From Gammaproteobacteria bacterium (GTDB lineage Bacteria; Pseudomonadota; Gammaproteobacteria; Pseudomonadales; IMCC2047), in contig JAJFKB010000011.1 in NCBI GenBank assembly GCA_021773395.1, forward strand, positions 1 to 64,000: a stretch of 64,000 nt of DNA, written 5' to 3'. The translations under genes and the position numbers were made by a program. This document shows positions 1-7,693 of the stretch, piece by piece. Each line of letters begins with the position of its first letter. The stretch's first letter is position 1. The notes below the pieces were generated by a model. That model ran no database searches. It had not been told where the DNA came from and was given only the letters and a program-made list of their open reading frames with translations.

Positions 1-132
1 ACTGACATCATCTAAAACCGATAAGAATGTGTGTCGGTCGCCATCATCCTCATAGATATCTTCACGACGATCACCGCGGGAGGTGACATGGTAAAGTGCG
101 CCGGGAAATTCCAGCCGTAAGGGGCGGACCAA
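1..132 (-). CDS. REP-associated tyrosine transposase (RAYT, Y1_Tnp), N-terminal part only
   Basis: The minus strand from 132 to the left edge stays open and encodes MVRPLRLEFPGALYHVTSRG followed by an acidic stretch, the typical N-terminus of REP-associated tyrosine transposases of the IS200/IS605-like Y1 superfamily. The HxH-like catalytic region and the active-site tyrosine lie beyond the window. Initiation is at a TTG (130-132), chosen because a GGAGGG ribosome binding site precedes it by 7 nt and the family starts at this place. RAYTs are single-copy housekeeping-like transposases that mobilise or maintain REP palindromes. Several palindromes further along the window (34608, 37104, 38071) could be related. 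It lies downstream of the RND operon on the same strand. Confidence 0.8.
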   Translation of the reverse strand, partial: MVRPLRLEFPGALYHVTSRGDRREDIYEDDGDRHTFLSVLDDVS

Positions 133-181
133 GGGGCTACCCTCCTAATTTGTTAGATTATGAAAAGACTAACAAAACCTG

Positions 182-206
182 GATCAAAAATAAAAGACCT
201 GACCCC
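182..206. repeat. possible end motif of the RAYT element
   Basis: Between the RAYT start and the RND stop lies a sequence that on the minus strand begins GGGGTCAGGTCTTTTATTTT. From memory, motifs beginning GGGGTCAGGTCT are common next to RAYT genes in gammaproteobacteria, so this may mark the end of the element. Only one end is visible. The rest of 133-294 shows no gene. Confidence 0.35.
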
Positions 207-294
207 TTTTCTGCTACCCGGTATACCTCGCTAATACCTTAGCGATTGTGCAACACAAGTTATATAACGGATAACTCACATACCCAGATATAAA

Positions 295-3200
295 TCAGTT
301 GCTGGGTGCAGACCGGTTTTCAAGAATTTTCAATACTGTGAGAGTTAACGCCGGAAGCATGGTCAAAGTCACGATGGCAGCACCAATTATGCCAAACATC
401 ACAATAGCGCCGACCCCACGATAAAGTTCCGTGCCGGCCCCCGGAATTAATACCAACGGTGCCAATCCGCAGATAGTAGTAATAGTGGACATGGCAATCG
501 GTCGCAAGCGCGCAGCAACAGCCTCTTCCACAGCAGCTAACGCTTTCATCCCCCTTTTATTGAAATTATCCACCGCTCGATGCACGACAAGAATGGGGTT
601 ATTTACCACCGTACCCATAAGAATCAGAAATCCCAACATCGAAATCATATCAAATGGCTGATGAATAGCCGCAATACCGACCAATGGCAAAACGCTACCC
701 ACGGCATTTATCAGCCACAGGCCAACCAAGCCTCCGGCGATACCCAGAGGGATAGAGGCCAAGATTAACAGGGGATAACCCCAGTGATTGAAAATGGCCA
801 CCAGTAACAGATAAATAATGGCCAGCGCCACCAGATAATTGCTGCCGAGCGCCTGGCGTGTAGCATCCAGCTGATCAGCGGCGCCAGAAATGGAGAGGTT
901 TACGCCAACCGGAATAGCACCTCGCTGCCGCAGATACGCAACCACTTCCTTGCGCACCATTTCCACTCCGGTTTCTAACGCAACAGAACGTGGCGGTATA
1001 ATGTTCAGCGTCACTGTCCTGCGTCCATTAACTCGGCGCACCCTCCCGGTATCAACCGTTTCGACAATCTCCGCCAGAGACTCCAGCGGCAATAACACTC
1101 CGGCGGGCGTGTACACCGGCAAGTGGGCCAGAGTATCCAGTGATGACGCTTGACCAGCGCTGCTATATAGATAGATATCAATTTTATCGTCTTCCAGATA
1201 AAACTCATCGACATAGCTGCCATCCGTTAACGCAGCCACTGTGAACCCCAACGTATCGGCGTCCATATTAAGTTCAGCAGCACGATCCCAATCCGGGCGA
1301 ACTTCAATCATCGGCTGCGCCAAGACTAACGACGGGGGGTCGGTTTGAATACGGGGATTCTCAAATACTTCTTCCGCGCGACGGTAGGCAGCCTGCGCCA
1401 CTTTGTAGATCGATTCCAGATTTGTACCAGCTATATCAAGATTAATACTTCGGGTTCCGCCGTCGTTACTGGTAATAATTGAGCCCCGCGCAACAAATGC
1501 CCGCATGCCGGGATATTCACGATATTTCTCGGCAATCACCTGCATCAACCGGTTAATATCGGCAGCCTTGACCGGCTCGGCAATAATGCGTATCTGGTTT
1601 GAGGTAACCCGCATATTCATATAGGTCATTGCCGGTACTCCAGTATCTCCCTCCATGGTTGCCCCGTTCCTGCCGACGATAAATGGCTGAAAATACTGTT
1701 GAATTTCATCGGCTATCTGTTTCATGGCATCCAGATTATAGCCTGGCGGTGCATTCATACTGGCAAACAGCTTAGGTTCCTCACCTTCCGGCAAATATTC
1801 CGCAGGCGGCATCAATCCCAAAATAACAGCCGTGCTGAGCAGACAGGTAACGATAATACTGCCTAACCGCCTGGAAGTACTGGACAGGAGCCAGTTTATT
1901 GCCTTTAAAACAGTATCGCGCGTCGCCTTAAAAACTCCTCCGCCTTGTGTGCTATCCGCTTGTTCTTTTCTTGACGCCAACTGGAGGCGCGCTGCCGCGG
2001 TTGGCAACACAGAAATGGCAACCAGCATCGACGCAAGAATGGCCGCAGAGATAGCGACAGCAATATCCGAATAGAGCTGGCCGGCCTCCTGCTCCACAAA
2101 GGCGACCGGGAGAAACACTAGTACGGTAGTCAACGTCGATGCCAATACCGCTGGCCAAACCTGTTGCACACCGGCAACCGCCGCCTGTAGCCGTTTGGCG
2201 CCGCGCCTCCTCTCAAGTTCAATGCTCTCCAGCACGACAATACTGTTATCCAAGGTCATACCGATGGCAAACGCAATACCGGCCAATGAAATAACATTAA
2301 CAGTTCTGCCTGTCACCATCAGCCCCAGAAACGCCATAATAATACAGATGGGGATACCCACAACGCCAGCCAGAGTTGCCTTGATCGAGCGTAAAAAAAG
2401 AAACATAACAGCAGTAGCCAACAACGCACCAAGTATCAGATTTTTCCAGACATTACGCACCGACTCTTCAACATAACGAACATCATCGGCAAACAGGGAG
2501 ACCTGCATACCAGCCGGCTCCATCACCTCACTATTAATCACCTCCAGTTCTTTTACCATCGCACGTTTGATATCTATCACGTTTGAACCGGATTGCCGTC
2601 GCAGCGCTATGAAAACGTTAGGTTCACCGTTGAACATGCTAAGCACGCGCTTTTCGGAATGATCGAGCACAACCTTCGCGACATCTTCAAGACGAATAAT
2701 CGCGTCGCCGCGCCGCGCCAGCACGAGACGGCTCAGCTCCTCAACATTGGAGAACCTACCGATAGTGCGCAGCAGGTACTGACGTTTTCCCGACTCCACC
2801 TCACCCGCAGAACGGTCCTGGTTACGATTGCGTATTGCCTGTCTTACATCTTCCGGCGACAACGAGCGCTGCGCCAGCCGTGCCGGGTCGACCAGCACCT
2901 GAATCTGGCGTTCCGCACTACCAAACACACCGACTTCCGATACACCCGCGATGGCAGCCATGCGCGGCTTGACATTGTCTTCGATAAAATCCAGCTGCAG
3001 ATCCATATCCAGCCCACGAGGATTACCCGGCAACGGCGTGATACTAAAAAACATGAAATTGTTACTGGAAAACGAGTTGGCATAAATACGCGGTTCATCG
3101 ACATTTTCAGGGTAGGAGGGTACCTGGCTGAGTGCATTATTGACGCGTATCAGCATTTCCGTAATTTCAGTACCGAAAGGAAACTCCAGTTCAATTTCCG

Positions 3201-3459
3201 CACTACCGCTGCTAGCGCTGGTAACAATGCGAGATAAGTTGGGTAGATTACGTAGATAATCTTCCTGTTCAATAAGTATTTCTTTCTCCACGTCCTGCGG
3301 AGTGGCGCCAGGCCAAGTAGTACGAACGCTAATCACCCGCACATCAAGATCTGGGATCATCTGTACCGGGATGCGCTGTGCTGCAAATACACCCAGCACG
3401 CAGACAATCAATACCGTTACGGTAACCAGTATGCCGTGTCGAACAATCTTTTCAAACAT
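295..3459 (-). CDS. RND efflux transporter, inner-membrane pump subunit (AcrB/HAE1-like)
   Basis: This 1054-residue protein has the length and layout of AcrB-type proton antiporters: an N-terminal membrane segment (about 10-30), a large periplasmic loop with the porter sequence SVRTTWPGATPQDVEKE, six membrane segments, a second large loop and six more segments. TM4 carries GMTLDNSIVVLE, where AcrB has two aspartates (D407/D408); here it is D-N. The TM10 region reads GTVVNNPILVV, so the AcrB relay lysine (K940) is not conserved. This V-N-N form is known in a subgroup of RND pumps. The substrate cannot be read from sequence. The adaptor gene lies 33 bp upstream on the same strand, so the two form an operon. 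No outer-membrane TolC-like gene is in the window. Confidence 0.93.
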   Translation of the reverse strand: MFEKIVRHGILVTVTVLIVCVLGVFAAQRIPVQMIPDLDVRVISVRTTWPGATPQDVEKEILIEQEDYLRNLPNLSRIVTSASSGSAEIELEFPFGTEITEMLIRVNNALSQVPSYPENVDEPRIYANSFSSNNFMFFSITPLPGNPRGLDMDLQLDFIEDNVKPRMAAIAGVSEVGVFGSAERQIQVLVDPARLAQRSLSPEDVRQAIRNRNQDRSAGEVESGKRQYLLRTIGRFSNVEELSRLVLARRGDAIIRLEDVAKVVLDHSEKRVLSMFNGEPNVFIALRRQSGSNVIDIKRAMVKELEVINSEVMEPAGMQVSLFADDVRYVEESVRNVWKNLILGALLATAVMFLFLRSIKATLAGVVGIPICIIMAFLGLMVTGRTVNVISLAGIAFAIGMTLDNSIVVLESIELERRRGAKRLQAAVAGVQQVWPAVLASTLTTVLVFLPVAFVEQEAGQLYSDIAVAISAAILASMLVAISVLPTAAARLQLASRKEQADSTQGGGVFKATRDTVLKAINWLLSSTSRRLGSIIVTCLLSTAVILGLMPPAEYLPEGEEPKLFASMNAPPGYNLDAMKQIADEIQQYFQPFIVGRNGATMEGDTGVPAMTYMNMRVTSNQIRIIAEPVKAADINRLMQVIAEKYREYPGMRAFVARGSIITSNDGGTRSINLDIAGTNLESIYKVAQAAYRRAEEVFENPRIQTDPPSLVLAQPMIEVRPDWDRAAELNMDADTLGFTVAALTDGSYVDEFYLEDDKIDIYLYSSAGQASSLDTLAHLPVYTPAGVLLPLESLAEIVETVDTGRVRRVNGRRTVTLNIIPPRSVALETGVEMVRKEVVAYLRQRGAIPVGVNLSISGAADQLDATRQALGSNYLVALAIIYLLLVAIFNHWGYPLLILASIPLGIAGGLVGLWLINAVGSVLPLVGIAAIHQPFDMISMLGFLILMGTVVNNPILVVHRAVDNFNKRGMKALAAVEEAVAARLRPIAMSTITTICGLAPLVLIPGAGTELYRGVGAIVMFGIIGAAIVTLTMLPALTLTVLKILENRSAPSN

Positions 3460-3492
3460 GCTATCTTCACCGTAAGCTTACGGACTCCGTCA

Positions 3493-4668
3493 TTACGGAC
3501 TCGCAATAAATACCGGCTGCCCGCTTCGCAGGGATTCATTTCCTTCGACCACCACCTGTATGCCAGGAGTCAAGCCCTCCCTGATTTCGACGTGACCATC
3601 AAACGTCTCACCTATACGCACCAGATTTTCATTTACGATATAATTTTCACTATTTTTTTCAATCGTCCATACCACAACGCGCCCGTCCGGATAACGTAAT
3701 ATAGCGTCTCGAGGCACCACCAATCCAGTACGCCCTGTCGGCACCTGCAGCCGGGCCTGCACCGACATGCCCGGAATTATTGTGCTGTTGTCTTCATCCA
3801 CCAACACCCTCAGCAAAAAAGTACGCGCGCCAGGATCTGTAATCGGCACTAACGTCCCGACCCGTCCCTGATAAACCTGCCCAGGATCCGCATTAAGCTG
3901 AAAAGTTACTTCTGTATTGGCGGTGATGCGAGTTAAATAGTCCTCGGCAACAGGAAAATCCAGCCGAAGGTTATCAGTCGCTACCAGTTCGAAGGCTCCG
4001 TCACCCGGCTCCACCCATTCTCCCTGTTCGGTGAGTTTTTTACTGACCACCCCCGCAAATGGCGCCCTCAATGTATGGCGCGCAAGCAGAGCCTGCCTGA
4101 AACGCGATTCTGCGATCGCTTGCTCTAGCAATGCCTGATCCTCCGCCACTTCCGACTCCAGATCACGTACCGCGGTTTCAGCAACGCTTTTTTGCGAGAT
4201 CAGGATGCGCGCCTCCCGCAAACGGCGTTGCGCATCGCGAAGCGCAACGCGCACCTGTTCGCTTTTTGCTCTGGCACTCTGCCACTGTAGCTCAGCCAGT
4301 TCCTCATCCAACTCGAGTAATATATCACCGGAAGACACCTGTTTACCCTCATCAGCATAGACACTCACAACACGTCCACTGGTGTCCAGGGATAACAAGG
4401 CTACCTGGGGAGAGGTGACCGTGCCAGTAACCTGTACAGAGCGATAAATGGGCTGCATTGTTACCTGTTCAACAACGACCGGGACGGATGATGAGTGGCC
4501 CACGTTACTCCAACCGACCAACAAGGATGCTACTAGCAACAGTCGCAACAGATTATTCTTTTGAAACCAACCGGTTTTCACCACTCTGATTTTCCCCATA
4601 CCTAACACTGTCATTTCCTCAGAGATATACGACATCACTCCGCACTCTGTCCGCAGACAAAGACCCAT
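3493..4668 (-). CDS. RND efflux periplasmic adaptor (membrane fusion protein, HlyD/AcrA-like)
   Basis: A 391-residue adaptor that links the inner-membrane pump to an outer-membrane channel. It shows an N-terminal hydrophobic segment (NNLLRLLLVASLLVGW, about 38-53), a biotinyl-lipoyl-like half-motif (SLDTSGRVVSVYADEGKQV), a long alanine/glutamate/arginine-rich coiled-coil hairpin (about 125-190), the second lipoyl half (LRAPFAGVVSKKL) and a beta-barrel domain with IPGMSVQARLQVP. The start is uncertain: ATGs at 4668, 4635, 4614 and 4599 are all in frame. The one at 4599 gives the most normal signal-peptide length, but no start has an ideal ribosome binding site. It is the first gene of the two-gene efflux operon, with a 19-bp palindrome about 130 bp upstream. 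Confidence 0.92.
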   Translation of the reverse strand: MGLCLRTECGVMSYISEEMTVLGMGKIRVVKTGWFQKNNLLRLLLVASLLVGWSNVGHSSSVPVVVEQVTMQPIYRSVQVTGTVTSPQVALLSLDTSGRVVSVYADEGKQVSSGDILLELDEELAELQWQSARAKSEQVRVALRDAQRRLREARILISQKSVAETAVRDLESEVAEDQALLEQAIAESRFRQALLARHTLRAPFAGVVSKKLTEQGEWVEPGDGAFELVATDNLRLDFPVAEDYLTRITANTEVTFQLNADPGQVYQGRVGTLVPITDPGARTFLLRVLVDEDNSTIIPGMSVQARLQVPTGRTGLVVPRDAILRYPDGRVVVWTIEKNSENYIVNENLVRIGETFDGHVEIREGLTPGIQVVVEGNESLRSGQPVFIASP

Positions 4669-4796
4669 GAAAAATACGTCACGTTGTCCGGCTAAGCGGA
4701 GTCCTTAATGTACCTTGACGCGATGACTATATTCAACCTCTTCATCAGGAGCAAAATAGGGTTATATATGGCCCCGTTTTCTCTCAGCCCGACTAC

Positions 4797-4815
4797 TTAA
4801 TGGAAATACCATTAA
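4797..4815. promoter_or_regulatory. 19-bp palindrome upstream of the RND operon (candidate operator)
   Basis: TTAATGGAAATACCATTAA is a perfect dyad: 7-bp arms separated by AAATA. Such arms suit a homodimeric repressor of the TetR, MarR or LysR type, but no regulator gene lies next to the pump. It stands about 130-200 bp upstream of the possible adaptor starts in an otherwise empty AT-rich region. The region 4669-5116 holds nothing else that I recognise. Confidence 0.35.
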
Positions 4816-5116
4816 CATTACCTAAATATTTAAAAGTTTTACCTAGATTTTTTAGTAAACTATTAACACAGCAAGGCTCAGATTTTTGATTTCAACAATA
4901 ACCAAAAGGGACAGTTATTTAGATGGCTCGGTCTTAAATCGCCACCCTTGCCACTCTACAATCTATACCATCCAATCAAGCCCACTACGATGACATCATT
5001 CCAAAGACCGTAACTCTGCCGGCACGCGAGGCGAAAGAATTACTCAATCTTCAAAATACGGAGACACCGTACATCACCGCACACCAAAGTAGCACGATCT
5101 CTCAAACCACCAATTC

Positions 5117-5158
5117 TTGATACAAATCAATGCCTACCCTGTCCAAGTGGGATACTGT
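5117..5158 (+). promoter_or_regulatory. FNR/Anr-type class II promoter
   Basis: TTGATACAAATCAA at 5117-5130 matches the FNR/Anr consensus TTGAT-N4-ATCAA at all ten defined positions. Its centre is 5123.5. A -10-like sequence follows (GATACT at 5151-5156, or TACTGT at 5153-5158), giving a start at 5163-5165, so the box is at about -39.5 to -41.5, the class II activator position. The -10 itself is weak, as is usual for activator-dependent promoters. The direction (plus) is inferred because the minus-strand equivalent has no -10-like sequence. Confidence 0.6.
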
Positions 5159-5202
5159 AGCACACATCAATTTGTGTTCTTTGGCTAACAAAGCAATTCA
5201 GG

Positions 5203-5216
5203 TTGATATCCATCAA
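5203..5216. promoter_or_regulatory. second exact FNR/Anr box, inside the candidate RNA
   Basis: TTGATATCCATCAA again matches TTGAT-N4-ATCAA at all ten positions, 86 bp after the first box. No -10-like sequence stands at a class II distance on either strand, so it does not look like a second promoter. It may be a roadblock or autoregulatory site, or simply an RNA hairpin that happens to match. Confidence 0.4.
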
Positions 5217-5228
5217 TCCCTGTTCTGT

Positions 5229-5263
5229 CTGGGGGGAGACTTTGGTCACCCCCCAGTTTTTTT
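5229..5263 (+). terminator. strong intrinsic terminator
   Basis: The stem CTGGGGGG (5229-5236) pairs perfectly with CCCCCCAG (5249-5256). An inner GAC/GTC stem closes a TTTG loop, and seven T follow (5257-5263). The T-run is on the plus strand only, so it ends rightward transcription from the otherwise gene-free region before it. Its last two T fall in the reverse complement of the DUF4124 stop codon. Confidence 0.9.
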
Positions 5264-5711
5264 AACAACTTTCCGACACTTTTTTTTCCAACCTTCTTTT
5301 CCTTTCCAGATAGTTTAGCTTATCCCGGTTCCTGTAGCCTTTGCGCCCTTTACGGTGCCAGCTGTCACGCTCATACTGCAATCGCTGCCGGGCACTATTA
5401 CAACGCTTTGTTGACTGTGCTCGCGCGCGCTTACTTTTTTCCCGTTGATAATTGTTCGCTTTATCCTGTCGCCGCCGGTCAGCTCCCTGCTGATTTAAGG
5501 TCCGCTTCAGGTTGCTTTGTATCTGTCTATGCTTTTCTATATCTGCAATATCGGGTTTTTCATCTACCATGGTTATTTGCTTAGCACCAGGCGCTGGCAG
5601 ATCACCAAAGTGGATGCGGCCGTTCTCATCTCGCCACTGATAAACTGCAGCAACCGAATTTGAAGTAACACAAAGTGAACAAATAAAAAAAATAAAAAGC
5701 CGAGTAACCAT
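5262..5711 (-). CDS. DUF4124 domain-containing secreted protein
   Basis: This 149-residue protein starts with a signal peptide (MVTRLFIFFICSLCVTSNSVAA), followed directly by the DUF4124 signature YQWRDENGRIHFGDLPAPGA (about residues 24-43). The rest is very basic and rich in R, K and Q (about 60-149), likely helical. DUF4124 proteins are envelope proteins of unknown role, common in proteobacteria. It is monocistronic and convergent with the candidate RNA, whose terminator overlaps its stop codon. Confidence 0.85.
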   Translation of the reverse strand: MVTRLFIFFICSLCVTSNSVAAVYQWRDENGRIHFGDLPAPGAKQITMVDEKPDIADIEKHRQIQSNLKRTLNQQGADRRRQDKANNYQREKSKRARAQSTKRCNSARQRLQYERDSWHRKGRKGYRNRDKLNYLERKRRLEKKVSESC

Positions 5712-5829
5712 AGCGTCCCTGCCATCAGTTAAATTGAATTTCTGTGCCTGAGATTCTATAACATGATTATCGACAAAGCGAATCAGTCAACGTCGGACAC
5801 GCTGGGGTGCAGGCAATTACACGGTAGCG

Positions 5830-5858
5830 CTTTCATTCGTTCGCTGTCATGATATATT
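5830..5858 (+). promoter_or_regulatory. possible sigma-70 promoter of the ABC exporter operon
   Basis: A TATATT -10 (5853-5858) matches the consensus at five of six positions. A weak -35 (CTTTCA, 5830-5835) lies 17 bp upstream. A ribosome binding site AAGGA (5868-5872) precedes the first gene start at 5881. Confidence 0.35.
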
Positions 5859-5880
5859 GATCGGCACAAGGATATAGCCT

Positions 5881-7017
5881 ATGAAAAAAATAATCGTCGT
5901 TGTAGCTGCCATCGTACTGCTGGGCGTTGGCTTTTGGTTTTCAAACAAAGAAGATATCCCTGAAGTCAGCCTGGCAAAAGTAGAGTCCGGGCTGGTTCAG
6001 TCGACTATTTCCAATACTCGCGCAGGAACGGTTAAAGCCTGCCAGCGATCCAAGCTATCCATGCCTGTCGGAGGGCGCGTAGCCAAGTTACACGTCAACG
6101 AGGGTGACTTGGTAGTTGCGGGGCAAACGCTGCTGGAGCTTTGGAACCTCGATCAACTGGCACGAACACACCAGGCAGAGGCGACGCTTAAGGCCACCAA
6201 GCTTAAGGAGCAACAAACTTGCCTGTCTGCGAAATTTGATCAACGCGAGTCCAATCGACTTGAAACACTGGTGGCACGTGATCTGGCATCTGTGGATAAA
6301 GCGGATAACGCCAAAACCCGCGCTGAGGTGAGTGCGATTACCTGTGCCGCAACACGAGTGGAAATTGATGTGGCTGAGGCCGCCTTGGAATTACAGCAGG
6401 CGTTGCTGGAATTGACACTCTTAAAGGCACCTTTTAATGGTGTCATCGCAGAAATTAATGGTGAAGTGGGGGAGTATGTTACGCCCTCTCCACCGGGAGT
6501 CGCAACACCACCAGCCGTTGATCTAATTAACACTGATTGCCTGTATGTTACCGCGCCGATTGATGAGATAGACGCCATGCCACTACGTATTGGGCAACCG
6601 GCTGAAATCAGCCTAGATGCCTTTGCTAACCGCACCTTTGAAGGCAAACTTGTTCGCATCGCTCCCTATGTGCTGGATCTTGAAAAACAGGCCCGAACGG
6701 TGGATGTGGATATTGAGTTCACACCCGCCCCCAGCGACGTTGCTTTGCTGGTTGGTTATAGCGCCGACATCAGTGTGATTCTAGAATCCCATGAGCAGGT
6801 GCTGCGTATCCCAACAGAAGCGGTACTGGAAGATAATCAGGTATTGGTTTACCAAACGGAATCCGCAGAGCTCGAACTGCGCAACTTCAAACCTGGCCTG
6901 AGCAACTGGTCCTATACAGAGGTTCTGGAAGGACTAAAGCGCGGCGACTCTGTGGTTCTTTCGCTGGATACGCCCGGCGTTGAAGCAGGTGCTCGGGTAC
7001 GACCCAAAGATGATTGA
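5881..7017 (+). CDS. ABC exporter periplasmic adaptor (MacA/HlyD-like)
   Basis: A 378-residue membrane fusion protein anchored by an N-terminal segment (KKIIVVVAAIVLLGVGFWF). It has a lipoyl-like half-motif (MPVGGRVAKLHVNEGDLV, about 62-80), a helical hairpin (about 95-175), a second half-motif (LLKAPFNGVIAEINGEVGEYV, about 180-200) and C-terminal barrel domains. It should connect the ABC permeases encoded next to it to an outer-membrane factor. It is the first gene of a four-gene operon; its end overlaps the ATPase start by 8 bp. A good ribosome binding site (AAGGA) precedes the ATG. The substrate is unknown; MacAB relatives move peptides, lipids or antibiotics. Confidence 0.9.
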   Translation: MKKIIVVVAAIVLLGVGFWFSNKEDIPEVSLAKVESGLVQSTISNTRAGTVKACQRSKLSMPVGGRVAKLHVNEGDLVVAGQTLLELWNLDQLARTHQAEATLKATKLKEQQTCLSAKFDQRESNRLETLVARDLASVDKADNAKTRAEVSAITCAATRVEIDVAEAALELQQALLELTLLKAPFNGVIAEINGEVGEYVTPSPPGVATPPAVDLINTDCLYVTAPIDEIDAMPLRIGQPAEISLDAFANRTFEGKLVRIAPYVLDLEKQARTVDVDIEFTPAPSDVALLVGYSADISVILESHEQVLRIPTEAVLEDNQVLVYQTESAELELRNFKPGLSNWSYTEVLEGLKRGDSVVLSLDTPGVEAGARVRPKDD

Positions 7018-7684
7018 ACTCAGTGAAATTTGTCGCACTTTCTATTTGGGTGAGCAAGCCGTTCATGCGCTCAACAAGGTAAACCTACGCATCGAGCAGG
7101 GCGAGTATATCTCGGTCATGGGACCTTCGGGCTCCGGGAAGTCGACATTATTGAATGCGATAGGTCTGCTGGATCGCCCCAACAGTGGTGAGTATCTTAT
7201 TGATAATATTGCCACCTCTTCATTGAAAGAGGAGCAGCGCGCCGCCATCCGCAGAGATAAAATCGGTTTTGTTTTCCAGTCCTATCATTTAATTGGCAGG
7301 CTAAGCGCCCAGGAAAACATTGCGCTGCCGATGGTTTTAGCTGGCGTAGCACCCTCTCAAAGGGATCCCGCGGTCAAACAGGTGCTGGCAAAATTAGGAC
7401 TTACCGATCGCGCGCACCATCTGCCCAACCAACTTTCAGGTGGGCAACGCCAGCGCGTGGCAATTGGCAGAGCAATACTCATGAATCCCTCTATCCTGCT
7501 AGCGGATGAGCCGACCGGTAATCTGGATTCAAAATCAGGTGCGGAGGTCATCGAGGTATTGGAACAACTAAATCAGCAAGGCATCACATTGCTGGTGGTT
7601 ACACACGATGGCGCGCTGGGCAAGCGAGCACGGCGGCGAATTCGCATGGTAGACGGAAAAATTGTCGATGATATCAGGCAATAG
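7010..7684 (+). CDS. ABC exporter ATPase (MacB/LolD-type)
   Basis: A 224-residue nucleotide-binding subunit with Walker [10 protein letters not shown] (about 37-45), Q-loop FVFQSYHL, signature [14 protein letters not shown], Walker [13 protein letters not shown] and H-loop VTHD. This is the LolD/MacB/FtsE group, which powers mechanotransmission rather than translocation. The start at 7010 is preferred over an in-frame ATG at 6980 because the family begins at [11 protein letters not shown] and the 8-bp overlap with the adaptor suggests translational coupling. In MacB the ATPase is fused to the permease; here it is separate. Confidence 0.93.
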   Translation: MIELSEICRTFYLGEQAVHALNKVNLRIEQGEYISVMGPSGSGKSTLLNAIGLLDRPNSGEYLIDNIATSSLKEEQRAAIRRDKIGFVFQSYHLIGRLSAQENIALPMVLAGVAPSQRDPAVKQVLAKLGLTDRAHHLPNQLSGGQRQRVAIGRAILMNPSILLADEPTGNLDSKSGAEVIEVLEQLNQQGITLLVVTHDGALGKRARRRIRMVDGKIVDDIRQ

Positions 7685-7693
7685 GACTTTTGC

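Larger units (their letters stand above)
5163..5263 (+). ncRNA. candidate FNR/Anr-controlled small RNA
   Basis: About 101 nt lie between the predicted start of the FNR-type promoter and the end of the intrinsic terminator at 5229-5263. The RNA would be well structured: a 5' hairpin ACACA-TCAATT-TGTGT (5162-5177), a small hairpin CTTTG-GCTAA-CAAAG (5179-5193), a hairpin TTGAT-ATCC-ATCAA (5203-5216), and the terminator hairpin followed by seven U. This layout is like E. coli FnrS (FNR-activated, Hfq-binding, about 120 nt), though I see no sequence similarity. A 62-codon reading frame starting at 5130 crosses it, but that frame has no ribosome binding site and overlaps DUF4124 on the other strand. 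Function and targets are unknown. Confidence 0.5.

Noticed and set aside
2593..3237. 214-codon plus-strand frame inside the RND gene
   Set aside because: Opposite-strand shadow of a strongly conserved gene, with low-complexity content and no ribosome binding site.
5130..5318. 62-codon frame over the candidate RNA
   Set aside because: It starts inside the FNR box, has no ribosome binding site, runs through the terminator and overlaps DUF4124 on the other strand.
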